From assembly GCF_000350225.1 (NCBI RefSeq), contig NW_005179043.1, forward strand, positions 117,884-181,883: a DNA stretch of 64,000 nucleotides. The letters are read 5' to 3'. Shown here piece by piece: positions 62,381-64,000 of this stretch. The number at the start of each line of letters is the position of its first letter. Positions within the stretch are counted from its first letter, which is position 1. The DNA comes from Chondrus crispus. Lineage: Eukaryota > Rhodophyta > Florideophyceae > Gigartinales > Gigartinaceae. A program made the translations under genes and the position numbers. Below the pieces are notes generated by a model that was not told the DNA's origin, did not search any database, and worked only from the letters and a program-made list of their open reading frames with translations.

Positions 62381-64000
62381 TCGTCAATAGAATTAGCCGA
62401 TTAGGAAACACGGAAGAGTCAGAAGTTCGAAACGAACGGATCCGCAAGCAAGGAAGTCGGAGCGAGAGGAGTCAGGCAGTCTTCTGTCGGGAACGCCTTT
62501 GCAAAAAGGGACTGACGAGCGGGTTACCCTCGAGTCGAGGGAGAAGGAGGGGAAAAGATACAGTTGATGTAGAGGCGCACGCGAGGGAGGCCGATCGAGA
62601 GGAAGTGAATGATGCGGGACGTGATAAGACCGCGAGTGAAATGTTGGAATTGTATTGGGGATGGTCCCCATCAGGAGGCTCTCGAGTTTGAAGTGATGCA
62701 GTGAACAGCGTCGCGGAGAGAGAGTAAGGACAGTCGCCGGAAACGAGACCCCTCGGAGTGAGGAGAAGGGAAACGAAAGACTCAAGCGATTTTGCCTGGG
62801 ACCCCCGTCCATGAGTGAAATGGCCCGCGCGGCCAGGCCGTGGAAGGGAAGATGTACTGTAGTCTCAGGCCGAGGTAATTTACCTCCTTGGATACGATCA
62901 CACGCGGCCGCCGCGTGCACGTGATGTGACGCCTAGATCGATGATCCGCCCTCATGGGGTGTGATTTAATCAAAAGAAATTGGGGCTCGCTGCTGGTGAG
63001 CTGTCATATGATCAGCACGAGTCGCAGACTGAACTCCGGCCATACGTCGAAAAATTAACTGCAATTAAGGAAAAAGCCCGCACTTGTACGAAACGTTGTT
63101 GGCAACCCCCACGGCCGACCGCACAAATGCTAGGGGCTCGCCACCGGCGAAGTTGCGATCGATCGCACATGAGAGCACTTGCCAAGTTCGTTCGCAACAC
63201 CTAAACCCCGCTCGACGAGCGAGAAGATGGGTCCACATGGACCACTGTTGCCCTGACCCATCGACACCACGTGCAAGTACACGGCAACACAGCGCGGCGT
63301 GAAACCTCATCATTAAGGGGGAGCTTTGTCGCTCCCACATCGACGCCACACCACGAGTGACTTACTTACCGGCCTGCCGCCATAACCCCCCCTATATCTT
63401 TCCTATGTTTCCGTTTTTGTCTTTGTTATTATTATTATTTTTTTTATGTTTTTTTTTCACGCACAGAGCGCGAACCCCGCGTCGCGAACGGCGACGGACA
63501 AGAGTGGCGACGCCAACCGATCGAGGCCCCAAGAACAATTCAGAGCGGCGAACCGACAATCACCATCAAGTAACCATGCGGTGTGTCACACCGAGAAGAA
63601 GAACGAGTTGTTCTGCTGTTCATTGCGCAAGGGCGTTACGCCACGAAGTTCCGTCGACCGGCCAGGAGGACAGTACTTTACAAGTGGAGGGCGAAGAGTC
63701 CGAAGGACCGAAGTTTATTCGGAAACCGAGGTCGTGCTCGTAATGAGAATCTGCCCCCACGAAGCCGTTCTACTGGTGGCTGCTCCGTTTTACTACCGAC
63801 GGGAATTCCTAACAGCAGCTAGGGCCAATAGCTTAGAAAAAGGGGCAAAATTGGGGAGTCTTCATCGGAAATGCGGTCCCGATGAACTGAGTGATACGAA
63901 GCTAAATTTTCTGTGTATTGGGTCTAGAGAGGACGCCTCGGAAAACGATGTCCAGGTGACTCAGGCGGCGCGCATGGGGGAACCCCCAATACTACGCAGA
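62381..64000. other. unassigned stretch after Gypsy-2
   Basis: A purine-rich region (62.45-62.85 kb) ends in GGAAGGGAAGA before TGTACTGTAGTC at 62853, which shares about 12 bases with the start of the presumed Gypsy-2 LTR at 54392; beyond that no alignment is visible. A long T-rich tract follows at 63.42-63.46 kb. No gene is recognised to the window end. Confidence 0.4.

Noticed and set aside
62853-64000. 3' LTR of Gypsy-2
   Set aside because: A purine tract and about 12 shared bases suggest a start, but nothing further aligns with the presumed 5' LTR, so no pair is claimed.

Overview
This is a transposon-packed piece of a eukaryotic nuclear genome. Only four host loci can be supported: an orphan membrane protein (22473-23858), a secreted metallo-beta-lactamase-fold protein with two short GT-AG introns (25428-26621), a casein kinase 1-like kinase (27763-28851), and a broken partial copy of that kinase (24241-24642). 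The few, small introns and the Copia/chromovirus/DIRS/piggyBac mix would suit a repeat-rich alga such as a red alga, but the sequence alone does not fix the organism.

Left part (1-20.8 kb). Copia-1 (348-4970) has matched 110-bp LTRs and a 5-bp target duplication. It is followed by a 102-bp chip of a Gypsy gag and then a DIRS-like tyrosine-recombinase retroelement (5091-11575). A pogo-like DNA transposon (9218-11469) sits inside the DIRS-like element, with terminal inverted repeats and a TA duplication. Next come a 118-bp foldback repeat and Copia-2 (12652-20795), whose 3' untranslated part carries a piggyBac-like transposon (17459-20279) with an uninterrupted 700-residue transposase. Two tRNA-like Pol III box pairs lie at 20.0-20.6 kb.

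Middle (20.8-29.1 kb). The promoter/leader of the membrane-protein gene is duplicated on either side of a 1.1-kb insertion that holds near-perfect palindromes and a PIF/Harbinger-like MITE with a TTA duplication. The four host loci and one assembly gap (24895-24971, after a run of C) follow.

Right part (29.1-64 kb). The 5' end of Copia-3 is interrupted by Gypsy-1 (29889-41935), a GC-rich chromovirus with ~0.65-kb LTRs and a 2-kb antisense coding-like block before its 3' LTR. The 3' LTR stops abruptly against a truncated Copia-5 on the opposite strand. Then come a minus-strand gag fragment of a third Copia lineage (here called X), Copia-4 (45683-50569; 184-bp LTRs, TTTAG duplication), a plus-strand X element encoding gag, integrase and a Tudor-like tail but no visible reverse transcriptase, and a second chromovirus, Gypsy-2 (about 54.4-62.4 kb, outer ends unresolved). 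All retroelements are treated as fossils. Copia-1, Copia-4 and X carry primer sites resembling the anticodon half of initiator tRNA-Met, while Copia-2 and Copia-5 carry sites of the 3'-end type.

All family calls come from motifs read by eye; LTR identities are hand counts.
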